Positions 8,607-17,092 of a DNA stretch of 64,000 nucleotides are shown one piece after another. Within the stretch, counting starts at the first letter, position 1, and each line of letters begins with the position of its first letter. Source of the stretch: an uncultured Rhodospirillales bacterium (GTDB taxonomy: Bacteria; Pseudomonadota; Alphaproteobacteria; Acetobacterales; Acetobacteraceae); the NCBI GenBank assembly GCA_903823665.1, contig CAIJTR010000053.1, positions 1 through 64,000 on the forward strand. The letters run 5' to 3'. A program made the position numbers and the translations under genes. Below the pieces are notes generated by a model. That model saw only the letters and a list, made by a program, of their open reading frames with translations. It made no database searches and was not told the origin of the DNA.

Positions 8607-9250
8607 GCCGCAATCAGCCCGTTCAGAATATCCGGCAATTCCGCAAAAGAACCAGCCTGCGCCGTGGCACCAACATCCTCCGTCCCATACCCCCAACGCG
8701 CCCACACAGTGGCAATGTCCGCACCACGACCCGCCAGAATGTCGTTGCGATGATCGCCCACCATCACCGACCGCGACGGCTCAGCCCCACAGGCTTCCAG
8801 CGTTTTCAGCACATGACCGGGATCAGGCTTGCGCACGTCGAAGCTGTCGCCCCCCGCCACAAAGGCGAAAAATTTGTCCAGCTTCAGCCCGCGCAATTCG
8901 GCCGTGGCAGCGGAGGACGGCTTGTTGCTGCAAACCGCCATGCCCCAACCCAGCTCGCGCAACAGCCCCAGCGTCTCCACCACACCCGGATACGGACGGC
9001 TCAGCTGCGCCGCATGCGCGGTGTAATCAGCCACCAATTCACCCATCACCTCAGCATCCGCCACCCGCCCGCGCACAGCGAACGCCCGCTGCAGCAGCAC
9101 GCCCGCGCCATCGCCGATCATGGGCCGCACCTCGTCCTCGGTGAACGCCTCCATGCCCCGTTTGACCACCGCCCGGTTCAGCGCCCCCAGCAAATCTGGC
9201 ACGGAATTGACCAGCGTTCCGTCCTGATCGAACACCACAAAGCGCTGCAT
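8603..9250 (-). CDS. gph: HAD-family phosphoglycolate phosphatase
   Basis: 215 residues, normal for Gph. HAD motifs are in order: FDQDGTLVNS (residues 7-16; nucleophile and acid/base Asp in DxDGT), VCSNKP near residue 106 (motif II), the conserved Lys in RKPDP near residue 140, and MVGDHRNDI near residue 162 (Mg-binding Asp residues). The enzyme removes 2-phosphoglycolate, formed by DNA repair or by Rubisco oxygenation. It is first in the gph-eamA-fnt run, divergent from glmU. Related sugar-phosphate or pyrophosphate phosphatases cannot be fully excluded. Confidence 0.85.
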   Translation of the reverse strand: MQRFVVFDQDGTLVNSVPDLLGALNRAVVKRGMEAFTEDEVRPMIGDGAGVLLQRAFAVRGRVADAEVMGELVADYTAHAAQLSRPYPGVVETLGLLRELGWGMAVCSNKPSSAATAELRGLKLDKFFAFVAGGDSFDVRKPDPGHVLKTLEACGAEPSRSVMVGDHRNDILAGRGADIATVWARWGYGTEDVGATAQAGSFAELPDILNGLIAA

Positions 9251-9338
9251 GTCCCGTCCCCGTGTTGCATTCGGTCACCAAGAGTGATCCATCGCCCCTT
9301 TGACACGGCCACCCCCGCACCGCTACCGGACATATCGC

Positions 9339-10652
9339 ATGACAGCCACCGCCATCATCCTCGCCGCCGGTCTCGGCACCCGCATGAAATCGGCGCTGCC
9401 CAAGACCCTACATAAGGTCGGCGGACGCGCGATGCTGCATCATCTGCTCGACAGCGCATCACAGGTGTTCGACCGCATCGTGGTGGTGATCGGCCCAGAC
9501 ATGGACCAACTCGCCGCCGCCTGCGCGCCGCATCCGGTGGTCATCCACCACGACCGCCTCGGCACCGCCCACGCCGCGCTGCAGGCCGAAGCCCATTTCG
9601 GTGACGGTGAAGTGGCCGTGCTCTACGCCGACAACCCGCTGATCTCCGCCCACACCATGGGCCGCCTGCTCGAACGCCGTGCGGAAGGGGACGTGGGCCT
9701 CGCCCTCCTCGCCATGCGCCCCGCCGACCCCGGCCGCTACGGTCGCGTGCTCACGGAAGCCGGCTACGTCACCAGCATCGTCGAATACGCCGACGCCACA
9801 CCCGAACAACGCGCCATCGGCCTATGCAACGCAGGCGTCCTCTGCGCCGAGGCCGGGCAGATGCGGCAATGGCTACAATCCGTCCGCCCCGACAATTCCA
9901 AAGGTGAATACTACCTCACCGACCTCGTCACCCTCGCCCGCGCCAGCGGCCACAACGTCGCCAGCATCGAGGCGGCGGAGGACGAGCTACGCGGCATCAA
10001 CTCCCGCGCCGAACTCGCCGAGGCCGAAGGTGCCCTCCAACGCCAGCTCCGCCGTGCCGCCATGGACGCAGGCGTGACCCTCACCGCCCCCGAAACGGTG
10101 TTCTTCTCCTTTGACACCAAAATCGCCCCCGACGTGATCATCGAGCCGAACGTCGTATTCGCCCCCGGCGTGGTCATCGAAACCGGCGCCACCATCCGCG
10201 CCTTCAGCCACCTCGAAGGCTGCCATGTCGGCCCGGACGCCATCATCGGCCCCTACGCCCGTCTGCGCCCCGGCACCGTGATCGGGAAGGCCGCCCATGT
10301 CGGCAACTTCGTCGAACTCAAGGCCACGCATCTCGGTGACGGTGCGAAAGCCAACCACCTCAGCTACCTCGGCGACAGCGAAATCGGGGCCCGCACCAAT
10401 GTCGGCGCAGGGACCATCACCTGCAATTACGACGGCTTCGCGAAACATCGCACCACCATCGGCACCGATGCGTTCATCGGCACATGCAGCGTCCTGGTCG
10501 CCCCCGTCACCGTCGGAAACGGCGCATTCACCACCGCAGGCAGCGTCATCACTGAAAATGTGGAACCGGACGCCATGGCCTTCGGTCGCGCCCAGCAGGT
10601 CAACAAGCCCGGCCGCGCCGCCACTTTCCGCGCCGCCCGCACAAAGAAATAG
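9339..10652 (+). CDS. glmU: Bifunctional GlcN-1-P acetyltransferase / UTP uridylyltransferase GlmU
   Basis: 437 residues from ATG 9339; a TTG-started extension from 9300 is not needed. GlmU acetylates glucosamine-1-phosphate and then couples it to UTP, giving UDP-GlcNAc for peptidoglycan and lipid A. The N-terminal half has the nucleotidyltransferase signature ILAAGLGTRMKS (residues 7-18) and LYADNPLI. The C-terminal half is a left-handed beta helix of hexapeptide repeats with RLRPGTVIG, HVGNFVELK and the acetyl-CoA site region NVGAGTITCNYDG. Eleven bases separate it from glmS, so the two steps of the pathway are co-transcribed. Confidence 0.97.
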   Translation: MTATAIILAAGLGTRMKSALPKTLHKVGGRAMLHHLLDSASQVFDRIVVVIGPDMDQLAAACAPHPVVIHHDRLGTAHAALQAEAHFGDGEVAVLYADNPLISAHTMGRLLERRAEGDVGLALLAMRPADPGRYGRVLTEAGYVTSIVEYADATPEQRAIGLCNAGVLCAEAGQMRQWLQSVRPDNSKGEYYLTDLVTLARASGHNVASIEAAEDELRGINSRAELAEAEGALQRQLRRAAMDAGVTLTAPETVFFSFDTKIAPDVIIEPNVVFAPGVVIETGATIRAFSHLEGCHVGPDAIIGPYARLRPGTVIGKAAHVGNFVELKATHLGDGAKANHLSYLGDSEIGARTNVGAGTITCNYDGFAKHRTTIGTDAFIGTCSVLVAPVTVGNGAFTTAGSVITENVEPDAMAFGRAQQVNKPGRAATFRAARTKK

Positions 10653-10663
10653 GAAGACCTCGC

Positions 10664-12487
10664 ATGTGTGGCATCGTCGGCGTTATCGGCTCCCATTCGG
10701 CAGCCCCGCTGCTGCTCGAAGCTCTGCGCCGCCTCGAATATCGCGGCTATGACAGTGCGGGCATCGCAACGCTGAACAACGGCCATATCGAGCGCAGGCG
10801 CGCCGAGGGCAAACTCGGCAACCTCGCCGCCGTGCTGGAAACCAAGCCCCTCACCGGCATCACCGGCATCGGCCACACACGCTGGGCCACGCATGGCGCC
10901 CCCACCGAGAGCAACGCCCACCCCCACGGCACCGCCCGCGTCGCCGTCGTCCATAACGGCATCATCGAAAATCACGCCGAGCTAAAAACCGAGCTTCAGG
11001 CCAAGGGCCAGGTGTTCACCACCGAGACCGATACCGAAACCGTGGCGCAACTGCTCGATCTCCACCTCGCCGCCGGCATGACGCCGCAGGAAGCCGCCGC
11101 CGCCACCTTCCCCCGCCTGCAAGGGGCCTACGCCATTGCCGTCATCTTCACGGGCCATCCCGAGCTGATGATCGGTGCCCGCCACGGCGCACCGCTCGCC
11201 ATCGGCTTCGGCGAAGGCGAAATGTTCATTGGCTCTGATGCCCTGGCCCTCGCCCCGCTCACCCAGCGCATCGCCTATCTCAATGACGGTGACTGGGCCG
11301 TCGTCACCCGCGACAACTGCGCCTTCTTCGATGAATACGGCGCGTCCGTGGAGCGCCAAATCCGCCTCACCGCGCTGACCGGTGCCGCCGTCGGCAAAGG
11401 CAATTTCCGCCACTTCATGGAAAAAGAGCTGCACGAGCACCCCGCCGTGATCGGTGACACGCTGCACCAGATGGTCAACCCCGCCACCCGCGCCGTGGGC
11501 CTGCCACCGCTCCCATTCGACCTCGCCGCCATCCAACGCATCACCATCGTCGCCTGCGGATCATCATTCTACGCAGGCCTCGTCGCCCGCAGCTGGTTTG
11601 AGAATGTCGCAGGCATCGCGTGTGACGCCGACGTCGCCAGCGAATTCCGCTACCGCACGCCACCGATGGAAAAGGGCGGCCTCGGCCTGCTCATCAGCCA
11701 ATCCGGTGAAACCGCCGACACGCTGGCCGCGCTCCGCTACATGAAGCAGCAGCACCAGCACATCTTAAGCCTCGTCAACGTCCCCGAAAGCAGCATGGAG
11801 CGCGAGAGCGACGCCGTGCTCGCCACCATCGCAGGCCCCGAAATCGGCGTTGCCAGCACCAAGGCCTTCACCGCCCAGCTCGCCGTCCTCGCCTGCCTGG
11901 CGCTCGCCATGGGCCGAGCCCGCGGCACGATTTCCGCCGCCGAAGAAGCCCGCATGACCGACGCGCTGCTCGAAGTCCCCAGCCGCGCCGCCGAAATCCT
12001 CGACCACAGCGCGGCCATCCAACGCATCGCCGCCCGGATCGCCGAGGCGCGCGACGTGCTCTATCTCGGCCGCGGCTCCTGCTTCCCCATCGCCATGGAA
12101 GGTGCCTTGAAGCTGAAAGAAATCAGCTACATCCACGCCGAGGGCTATGCTGCCGGCGAAATGAAGCACGGCCCTATCGCGCTGATCGACCGCCACGTCC
12201 CGGTCATCGCCATCGCGCCCTCCGGCCCACTCTTCGAGAAAACCGCCAGCAACCTCCAGGAAGCAGCAGCCCGCGGCGGCCAGCTCATCGTGTTCAGTGA
12301 CGCCGAAGGTGCCGCCAAACTCGCCAACATCGCGGTGGAAACCGTGATCCTGCCCGACGTGGACCCCTTCGTGGCCCCCATCCTCTACGCCATTCCCGTC
12401 CAGCTGCTCGCCTACCACGTCGCCGTCCTCAAAGGCACCGACGTCGATCAGCCGCGCAACCTGGCGAAATCCGTCACAGTCGAATAG
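10664..12487 (+). CDS. glmS: Glutamine-fructose-6-phosphate aminotransferase (isomerizing)
   Basis: 607 residues, the normal length. GlmS makes glucosamine-6-phosphate from fructose-6-phosphate and glutamine. Cys2 (MCGIVGVIG) is the N-terminal nucleophile of the glutaminase domain, followed by GHTRWATHG and NGIIENH. Two SIS domains follow, with ACGSSFYAG, SQSGETADT and YLGRGSCFPIAMEGALKLKE. The protein ends NLAKSVTVE, the conserved C-terminal decapeptide region that closes both active sites. I see no glmS ribozyme or long leader in the 11-base gap after glmU. It converges with a dehydrogenase gene 3 bases away. Confidence 0.97.
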   Translation: MCGIVGVIGSHSAAPLLLEALRRLEYRGYDSAGIATLNNGHIERRRAEGKLGNLAAVLETKPLTGITGIGHTRWATHGAPTESNAHPHGTARVAVVHNGIIENHAELKTELQAKGQVFTTETDTETVAQLLDLHLAAGMTPQEAAAATFPRLQGAYAIAVIFTGHPELMIGARHGAPLAIGFGEGEMFIGSDALALAPLTQRIAYLNDGDWAVVTRDNCAFFDEYGASVERQIRLTALTGAAVGKGNFRHFMEKELHEHPAVIGDTLHQMVNPATRAVGLPPLPFDLAAIQRITIVACGSSFYAGLVARSWFENVAGIACDADVASEFRYRTPPMEKGGLGLLISQSGETADTLAALRYMKQQHQHILSLVNVPESSMERESDAVLATIAGPEIGVASTKAFTAQLAVLACLALAMGRARGTISAAEEARMTDALLEVPSRAAEILDHSAAIQRIAARIAEARDVLYLGRGSCFPIAMEGALKLKEISYIHAEGYAAGEMKHGPIALIDRHVPVIAIAPSGPLFEKTASNLQEAAARGGQLIVFSDAEGAAKLANIAVETVILPDVDPFVAPILYAIPVQLLAYHVAVLKGTDVDQPRNLAKSVTVE

Positions 12488-12490
12488 GCG

Positions 12491-13429
12491 CTAATACCCC
12501 CGCACCGGATCATACAACCCGGGAAACGACTCCCCACGCTCAAACGCCGCAATCACGCCCGCAATGTGCCGTGCCCGCACCCGCCGTGACCCGAACGACG
12601 CCACGTGCGGCGTCACGATCACCTTCGGATGCTCCCAATACGGATGCTCCTTCGGCAGCGGCTCCGGATCGAACACGTCCAGCACCGCCCCCGCCAAATG
12701 CCCGCTATCCAGCGCCGCGATCAAATCCGCATCCACCACATGCCGCCCACGCCCGGCATTGATCACGCCAGCCCCTTTCGGCAACTGCGCTATCGTCTCC
12801 GCGCGAACAATCCCCGTCGTCGCAGGCGTCAGCGGCAGCAGACACACCAGAATATCCGTGCGCGCCAGAAACGCCGCCAAATCCGCGTCACCGACGAAAT
12901 CCTGCACGCCTGGAATTTTCTTCGCACCGCCAGACCAGCCCGCCACCTGAAACCCAAGCCCGGCCAGCATCACCGCAGACCGCGCGCCCATCGCGCCCAG
13001 CCCCATCACGCCAACCCGAGTATCAGGTGCCGCCTCACCGGTCAGCGCCGTGTCAAACCCGCGCTCCCGCTGGCCCACCAAAATCTCAGGAATCCGCCGC
13101 AGCAGCGACAGCGCCGCCCAGCACACATAATCACCCATCCGCTGTGACTGATCCGCCGTCACCAGCCGAACCAACGGCAGATGCTTCGGCAGGCTCGGGT
13201 CGGACAGAATGTGATCAATCCCCGCCGCCGCACTGCACACCATGCGCAAATTCGGGAACGTCGCCAGCCGGTTATGCTCCGGCTCCCACACCATCACGTA
13301 TTCCACACAGGCCGGATCAACATCCGGATCGCTCCAATTGCGCACCTCAAGCCCGGGAGAAAACTCCGCGAAAGCTGCGTGCCATTCCAAAAAGGCTTCG
13401 GCGTTGCCGGATCGAACAAGAAGGGTCAT
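12491..13429 (-). CDS. ghrA: D-2-hydroxyacid dehydrogenase, glyoxylate/hydroxypyruvate reductase A type
   Basis: 312 residues. This NAD(P)H-dependent cytosolic enzyme reduces glyoxylate or hydroxypyruvate. The Rossmann motif VMGLGAMGARSA is near residue 138. The catalytic triad is present: Arg in NAGRGRHVV, Glu in DVFDPEPLP and His in TPHVAS. PYWEHPKVIVTPHVAS and the overall length fit GhrA better than longer SerA-like enzymes. ATG 13429 overlaps the stop of the upstream MATE gene (ATGA). Note the gph gene nearby: both act on two-carbon acids, but they are in different transcripts. The symbol is by similarity of motifs only. Confidence 0.82.
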   Translation of the reverse strand: MTLLVRSGNAEAFLEWHAAFAEFSPGLEVRNWSDPDVDPACVEYVMVWEPEHNRLATFPNLRMVCSAAAGIDHILSDPSLPKHLPLVRLVTADQSQRMGDYVCWAALSLLRRIPEILVGQRERGFDTALTGEAAPDTRVGVMGLGAMGARSAVMLAGLGFQVAGWSGGAKKIPGVQDFVGDADLAAFLARTDILVCLLPLTPATTGIVRAETIAQLPKGAGVINAGRGRHVVDADLIAALDSGHLAGAVLDVFDPEPLPKEHPYWEHPKVIVTPHVASFGSRRVRARHIAGVIAAFERGESFPGLYDPVRGY

Positions 13430-14793
13430 GCGTCCAGTGTAACGTCATGCCGCACCGCAGCAAGGGTGCGCTGCATGAACCGCCATGTCAGCAAAACCGC
13501 CGCCACACTCAGCCCCGCCAGCAGACCAACCCACATGCCCCGCGCCGCCATATGGCCCGCAAACGCCAGAACCAGCCCAAGCGGCATGCCCACCACCCAA
13601 TAGGCCAGCAGCGTGATCACCGCCGGATAACGCGTGTCCTGCAACCCACGCAATGCGCCATTGGCCGCCACCTGCACCGCATCGGAGAACTGAAAAAGTG
13701 CTGCAAACGCCAGCAGACTCACCGTCGCGCCCTGCACATCGGCATCAGCCGTATAAAGTGCCGCAATACCGGCCGGCATCGCCACCATCAGCGCGCAACT
13801 GATCGTCTGAATGCACGCGGCAAGCGTGATCCCCAGCAGCCCCGCCAGCCGGGCCCGCACCATGTCACCCGCCCCCAGCGCCATGCCCACCCGCACCGTG
13901 ATCGCCCCGGACAAGCCCAGCGGCACCATGAACGCCAACCCGGCCACGTTCAGCGCAATCTGGTGCGCCGCAATCTGCACCGCGCCGAACCGCGCAATGG
14001 CAAAGGCGGCGACGCTGAACATGCTCACCTCCATCGTCACACTCACAGCCATCGGCACCCCAAGCCGCAGCAGCCCGGCCAGCACCGGACGGTCCGGACC
14101 GAGCCGCCCGCAGCCCCAGCCAATGCCGCGATAAGGCCGCGCGGTCGCCACGTAGCCGACAAAAAGCGCCGCCTGAATCCAGATCACCAAAGCCGTCGCC
14201 AGCCCGCTGCCATAGGCCCCCATCGGTGCAATCCCGACCGCGCCATACATCAACGCGTAGCCAATCGGGATCAGCAGCAGCAGGCCAAGCAGCCCGAACC
14301 ACATCGCGGGCCGGGTCAATGACAATCCATCCGACAGCCCACGGCACGCCATGAACACCGCAAGCGGCGGACCAGCCCAGGCAATCGCGCGCAAAAAGGC
14401 GGCTGCTCCCTCGGCAATGTCCGGCGCCACACCCAGCAACGGCCCCACCGCGTCGGCAGCGAGACGGATCGCCATCAGCACCAAAACGCCCATCGTCACG
14501 GCCAGGAACAATATCTGGCGAAACAGCGCGCCCACATCCGCGCGCTTCCCCGCGCCCATCAGCTGCGACACCCGCGCGGGCACCACGAACATCATCCCCT
14601 GCAACGCCATCAGCGGCAGCATCCAAACCTGCCCGCCAAGGGCCACCGCGCTCAGCACCTGCGGCCCCAAATGCCCGGCCAGCAGCGTGTCGATCACATT
14701 GACGCCAAACAGCAGCACCTGCCCCGCCACCAACGGCAGCGCTAAACGGATCATGGCACGCAGTTCGGTGCGGGTTTCGTCTGACGCGATCAT
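13426..14793 (-). CDS. MATE-family multidrug/sodium antiporter
   Basis: 455 residues from ATG 14793; the longer frame upstream has no support and lacks hydrophobic sequence. Twelve membrane helices are visible in two MatE halves starting near residues 18 and 240. The first helix has LALPLVAGQVLLFGVNVIDTLLAG, in the position typical of NorM-type pumps. MATE pumps use Na+ or H+ gradients to expel cationic drugs and dyes. The stop overlaps the ghrA-like start, so the two are translated together. Confidence 0.9.
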   Translation of the reverse strand: MIASDETRTELRAMIRLALPLVAGQVLLFGVNVIDTLLAGHLGPQVLSAVALGGQVWMLPLMALQGMMFVVPARVSQLMGAGKRADVGALFRQILFLAVTMGVLVLMAIRLAADAVGPLLGVAPDIAEGAAAFLRAIAWAGPPLAVFMACRGLSDGLSLTRPAMWFGLLGLLLLIPIGYALMYGAVGIAPMGAYGSGLATALVIWIQAALFVGYVATARPYRGIGWGCGRLGPDRPVLAGLLRLGVPMAVSVTMEVSMFSVAAFAIARFGAVQIAAHQIALNVAGLAFMVPLGLSGAITVRVGMALGAGDMVRARLAGLLGITLAACIQTISCALMVAMPAGIAALYTADADVQGATVSLLAFAALFQFSDAVQVAANGALRGLQDTRYPAVITLLAYWVVGMPLGLVLAFAGHMAARGMWVGLLAGLSVAAVLLTWRFMQRTLAAVRHDVTLDA

Positions 14794-14926
14794 GTTATGG
14801 CATTGCCCCGAGACGCGACCTGGTGGGCCAGCGCTTATGCCCATGCCAGCACGCCCACACAACCAAACCGGCATGACAAATCCGCGTATCGGATGATCAT
14901 CCAGGTGACACGTCGCATTCGCCAAG

Positions 14927-14982
14927 GTTAGCCAGCGTCGGGTGGGATGCCCTCCCGCACCCCACCCTGCGCCTGAGCTAAC
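14927..14982. terminator. Hairpin downstream of the RraA-like gene
   Basis: An imperfect palindrome with outer arms GTTAGC / GCTAAC and inner arms GGGTGGG / CCCACCC around a short centre. It lies directly after the stop of the minus-strand RraA-like gene and before the MATE gene. It probably acts as a terminator or mRNA 3' end. There is no T-run, so a repeat of unknown function is also possible. Confidence 0.45.
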
Positions 14983-15677
14983 TAGTGAATTTCGCCCGAC
15001 TTCTTCAGCGCCTCACGCATGATCTCCGAATTGAACCCCGGCGCTTTCGCCAGATCTAAAATCACCTTCTCGCGGCGTGTGATCAGATCAATCGCCGCCG
15101 GAAGCTTCTTCACGCAATCAGCCGGGATCACCACCGCCCCATGATAATCGGCGTGAATGACGCTGTCGTGTTGCACTTTCATGCCAAGCACATCCACCTC
15201 GCACGACATCGCCGTCATATGCACATGCGCATGGCTCGGCACGATGCAGCCGCCGATGATTTGAAAGCCCGGTGCCAGCATGTCCACGTCGCGGAACGAA
15301 CCATTCGTGACGCACCCGAGCACGCCGAGATGGAAATGCACCGTCGATTGCACCTCCCCCCAGAACGCGCCGAAGCCGGGCAAATCGTCGATGTCCTGCA
15401 ACACCGCAACCGTCGGCATCGCACCCGCCGCCACATACGAATACCAGTCCTCACGGGTAGGAATCGGCCCCATCGGCTTCTCCCGCGAGCGGATCACGCC
15501 GGTGCGCGCCAGCCCCACAATCGGCTTCAGCGCACGGTCGGCGGTGACCATGTTGCGGGTGGTGAACCCCATCGCGCGGCGCTCCGGCACAATGATCTCC
15601 AGCCCGTTGCAGATCGTCGGCGTGTCCCACTGCGCGAGCAGTGCGAGATCAGCGGCGGTAAACAATGCGTCAGCCAT
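14982..15677 (-). CDS. RraA-like protein / putative 4-hydroxy-4-methyl-2-oxoglutarate aldolase
   Basis: 231 residues from ATG 15677, which has an excellent AGGAGG 6 bases upstream; the longer TTG-type start is rejected. The family covers regulators of RNase E and class II aldolases that share a trimeric fold. GCVTNGSFRDVDML near residue 113 is the signature loop, with the Arg-Asp pair that binds substrate and metal in the aldolases. In proteins of this kind outside enterobacteria, aldolase or oxaloacetate decarboxylase activity is more usual than RNase E control. It is divergent from a NIPSNAP gene, with 83 bases between them. Confidence 0.8.
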   Translation of the reverse strand: MADALFTAADLALLAQWDTPTICNGLEIIVPERRAMGFTTRNMVTADRALKPIVGLARTGVIRSREKPMGPIPTREDWYSYVAAGAMPTVAVLQDIDDLPGFGAFWGEVQSTVHFHLGVLGCVTNGSFRDVDMLAPGFQIIGGCIVPSHAHVHMTAMSCEVDVLGMKVQHDSVIHADYHGAVVIPADCVKKLPAAIDLITRREKVILDLAKAPGFNSEIMREALKKSGEIH

Positions 15678-15760
15678 GGCGTCCTCCTTGGTTTTGCGCT
15701 CAACATTACAAGCCACTGGCCTTCACACAAGCGGGCCACCAAAGGGAGCACGAACCGCCA

Positions 15761-16087
15761 ATGATCTACGAACAACGCACCTACACCACCATTCCAGGCC
15801 GCATGCCCAACCTGCTGGCCCGCTTCCGCAACCACACCCTGCGCATCTGGGACCGTCACGGCATCCGCACCGTCGGCTTCTGGACCACGCTGGTGGGGCC
15901 GGACAACAACGAGCTCACCTACATGCTGGTCTGGGATAGCCTCGCCGAACGTGAAGTCAAATACGCCGCCTTCATGGCCGATCCCGAGTGGCTCAAGGTG
16001 AAGGCAGAAACCGAGGCCGATGGCCCGATCAACGCCAAGATCGCCAACGCATTTCTGATCCCCACCGATTTCTCGCTTCTGAAGTAG
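15761..16087 (+). CDS. NIPSNAP-family protein
   Basis: 108 residues from ATG 15761; the longer frame overlaps the divergent promoter region and is rejected. It starts MIYEQRTYTTIPGRMPNLL, the usual NIPSNAP beginning, continues with HGIRTVGFWTT and LVWDSLAERE, and ends with a strand-rich tail. The dimeric alpha/beta ferredoxin-like fold is common next to catabolic genes, but the biochemical role is unknown. The divergent RraA-like aldolase gene suggests both may serve the same degradative pathway; this is inference. Confidence 0.85.
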   Translation: MIYEQRTYTTIPGRMPNLLARFRNHTLRIWDRHGIRTVGFWTTLVGPDNNELTYMLVWDSLAEREVKYAAFMADPEWLKVKAETEADGPINAKIANAFLIPTDFSLLK

Positions 16088-16164
16088 GCCCGCGAAGTGA
16101 TTGCGGCGGCGGCGGCGCTGGGCCTAGAGTTTGGGTTGGAGCAATATCGAGCGGACACAGCCGC

Positions 16165-16449
16165 ATGACCGAGATCGTGCCTCTCGCAGCCTCTCGTGAT
16201 GACACGCTCTGGGCCGTCATGGCCCGGATCGGACGCATCAACCGGGTGGCGGAAATCTACCCCAACCGCGCCGCCGCCCTGGCGGATCGGGAGTGGCGAG
16301 AGGCGCAGGTCAAGGCCCACGCCAATTTCCTGCGCAACAGCACCCAGCCGCCGCCGCATTACTCCGTCGCCCCCGTCCGCCGCACCGATCTGCCAAAGGG
16401 CTGGAAACCTCTCCCAGCGCTCGGCTTCCTGCGCGGCCAGTTCATCTGA
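16165..16449 (+). CDS. Hypothetical 94-residue protein
   Basis: The likely start is ATG 16165, giving MTEIVPLAASRDD. I recognise no family. The sequence is charged and soluble, with an Arg/Ala-rich helical middle (NRAAALADREWREAQVKAHANFL, shown in parts: NRAAALADREW and REAQVKAHANFL) and a Pro-rich C-terminal third ending GFLRGQFI. It lies 77 bases after the NIPSNAP gene and 59 before ccdA. Coding is supported by its third-position GC and by the lack of any better frame. The reverse strand also has a long open frame, so the call is moderate. Confidence 0.5.
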   Translation: MTEIVPLAASRDDTLWAVMARIGRINRVAEIYPNRAAALADREWREAQVKAHANFLRNSTQPPPHYSVAPVRRTDLPKGWKPLPALGFLRGQFI

Positions 16450-16508
16450 GGCCAGCCCCGGTTTAAGTTGAACTGCGTATGGTGCATGCGCATAGTCATG
16501 GGTAATTC

Positions 16509-16772
16509 ATGCCCATGGACACCAACATGCCGCCCGCAAAACCTGCCAGCTCCCCCCGTCGCGCCACCAACGTCACGCTGCCGGAGGCACTGCATCAGGA
16601 GGCGAAGGCCCTCGGGATCAACATTTCCCAGGCATGCGAGGCGGGCCTGGAAATAGCCGTGGCGGATGCGCGCCGCGCTGTCTGGCTGGCGCAGAACGCG
16701 GCGGCCATTGAGTCGTGGAACGCCTACTATGAGAAAAACGACCTCACTCTCGCCGCCTACCGGCAATTTTAG
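16509..16772 (+). CDS. ccdA: CcdA-type antitoxin
   Basis: 87 residues. The N-terminal half has a ribbon-helix-helix pattern (RRATNVTLPEALHQEAKALG) as in CcdA. The C-terminal half is helical and ends AAIESWNAYYEKNDLTLAAYRQF in two parts: AAIESWNAYYEKND and LTLAAYRQF. The NxWNxxYEKxG-like segment is typical of the CcdB-binding tail. Its stop overlaps the first base of the toxin gene (TAGTG), the normal antitoxin-first arrangement. The CcdA-CcdB complex usually represses its own promoter. Two starts are possible (ATG 16509 and ATG 16515). Confidence 0.88.
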   Translation: MPMDTNMPPAKPASSPRRATNVTLPEALHQEAKALGINISQACEAGLEIAVADARRAVWLAQNAAAIESWNAYYEKNDLTLAAYRQF

Positions 16773-17074
16773 TGGCCCGCCTGGACGTCTACCCAATGCC
16801 CAATGGCAGGCCCGGATATCTGCTGGACGTGCAAGCCAGTCTTATTGATCAAATTCCAACCAGGGTCGTGGTGCCACTCAAGGCCTCAACGCAAACTCCA
16901 ATAGCGATGAGAGACCTTCACCCAACACTTAGCGTCAACGGCGAGCAACTTGTGATGTGGAGGCATGAGATCGGCTCAATTCACAAACGAGAACTCCGCA
17001 AACCCATCGCCTCCCTCACCGCCGAGCACGACGCCATCACCCGCGCGCTCGACATCCTCTTCACCGGCTTCTGA
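16772..17074 (+). CDS. ccdB: CcdB-type toxin with altered C-terminal tripeptide
   Basis: 100 residues from GTG 16772, almost the 101 of F-plasmid CcdB. MARLDVYP, GYLLDVQASLIDQIPTRVVV and PLKA fit the family's SH3-like barrel, and HDAITRALDILF fits its final helix. CcdB poisons DNA gyrase by trapping cleaved DNA. In F CcdB the last three residues, Trp-Gly-Ile, are essential for killing; here the end is Thr-Gly-Phe (residues 98-100), so the Trp is missing. Toxicity toward gyrase is therefore uncertain. The pair is chromosomal with no plasmid genes around it. Confidence 0.87.
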   Translation: MARLDVYPMPNGRPGYLLDVQASLIDQIPTRVVVPLKASTQTPIAMRDLHPTLSVNGEQLVMWRHEIGSIHKRELRKPIASLTAEHDAITRALDILFTGF

Positions 17075-17092
17075 GGCACCAGCGCATTCAAT

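Noticed and set aside
10653-10663. A glmS ribozyme or riboswitch before glmS
   Set aside because: Only 11 bases separate glmU and glmS, too little for such an RNA.
13027-14322. A 431-codon plus-strand frame opposite the MATE and dehydrogenase genes
   Set aside because: No family features and the same antisense composition; both minus-strand genes are certain.
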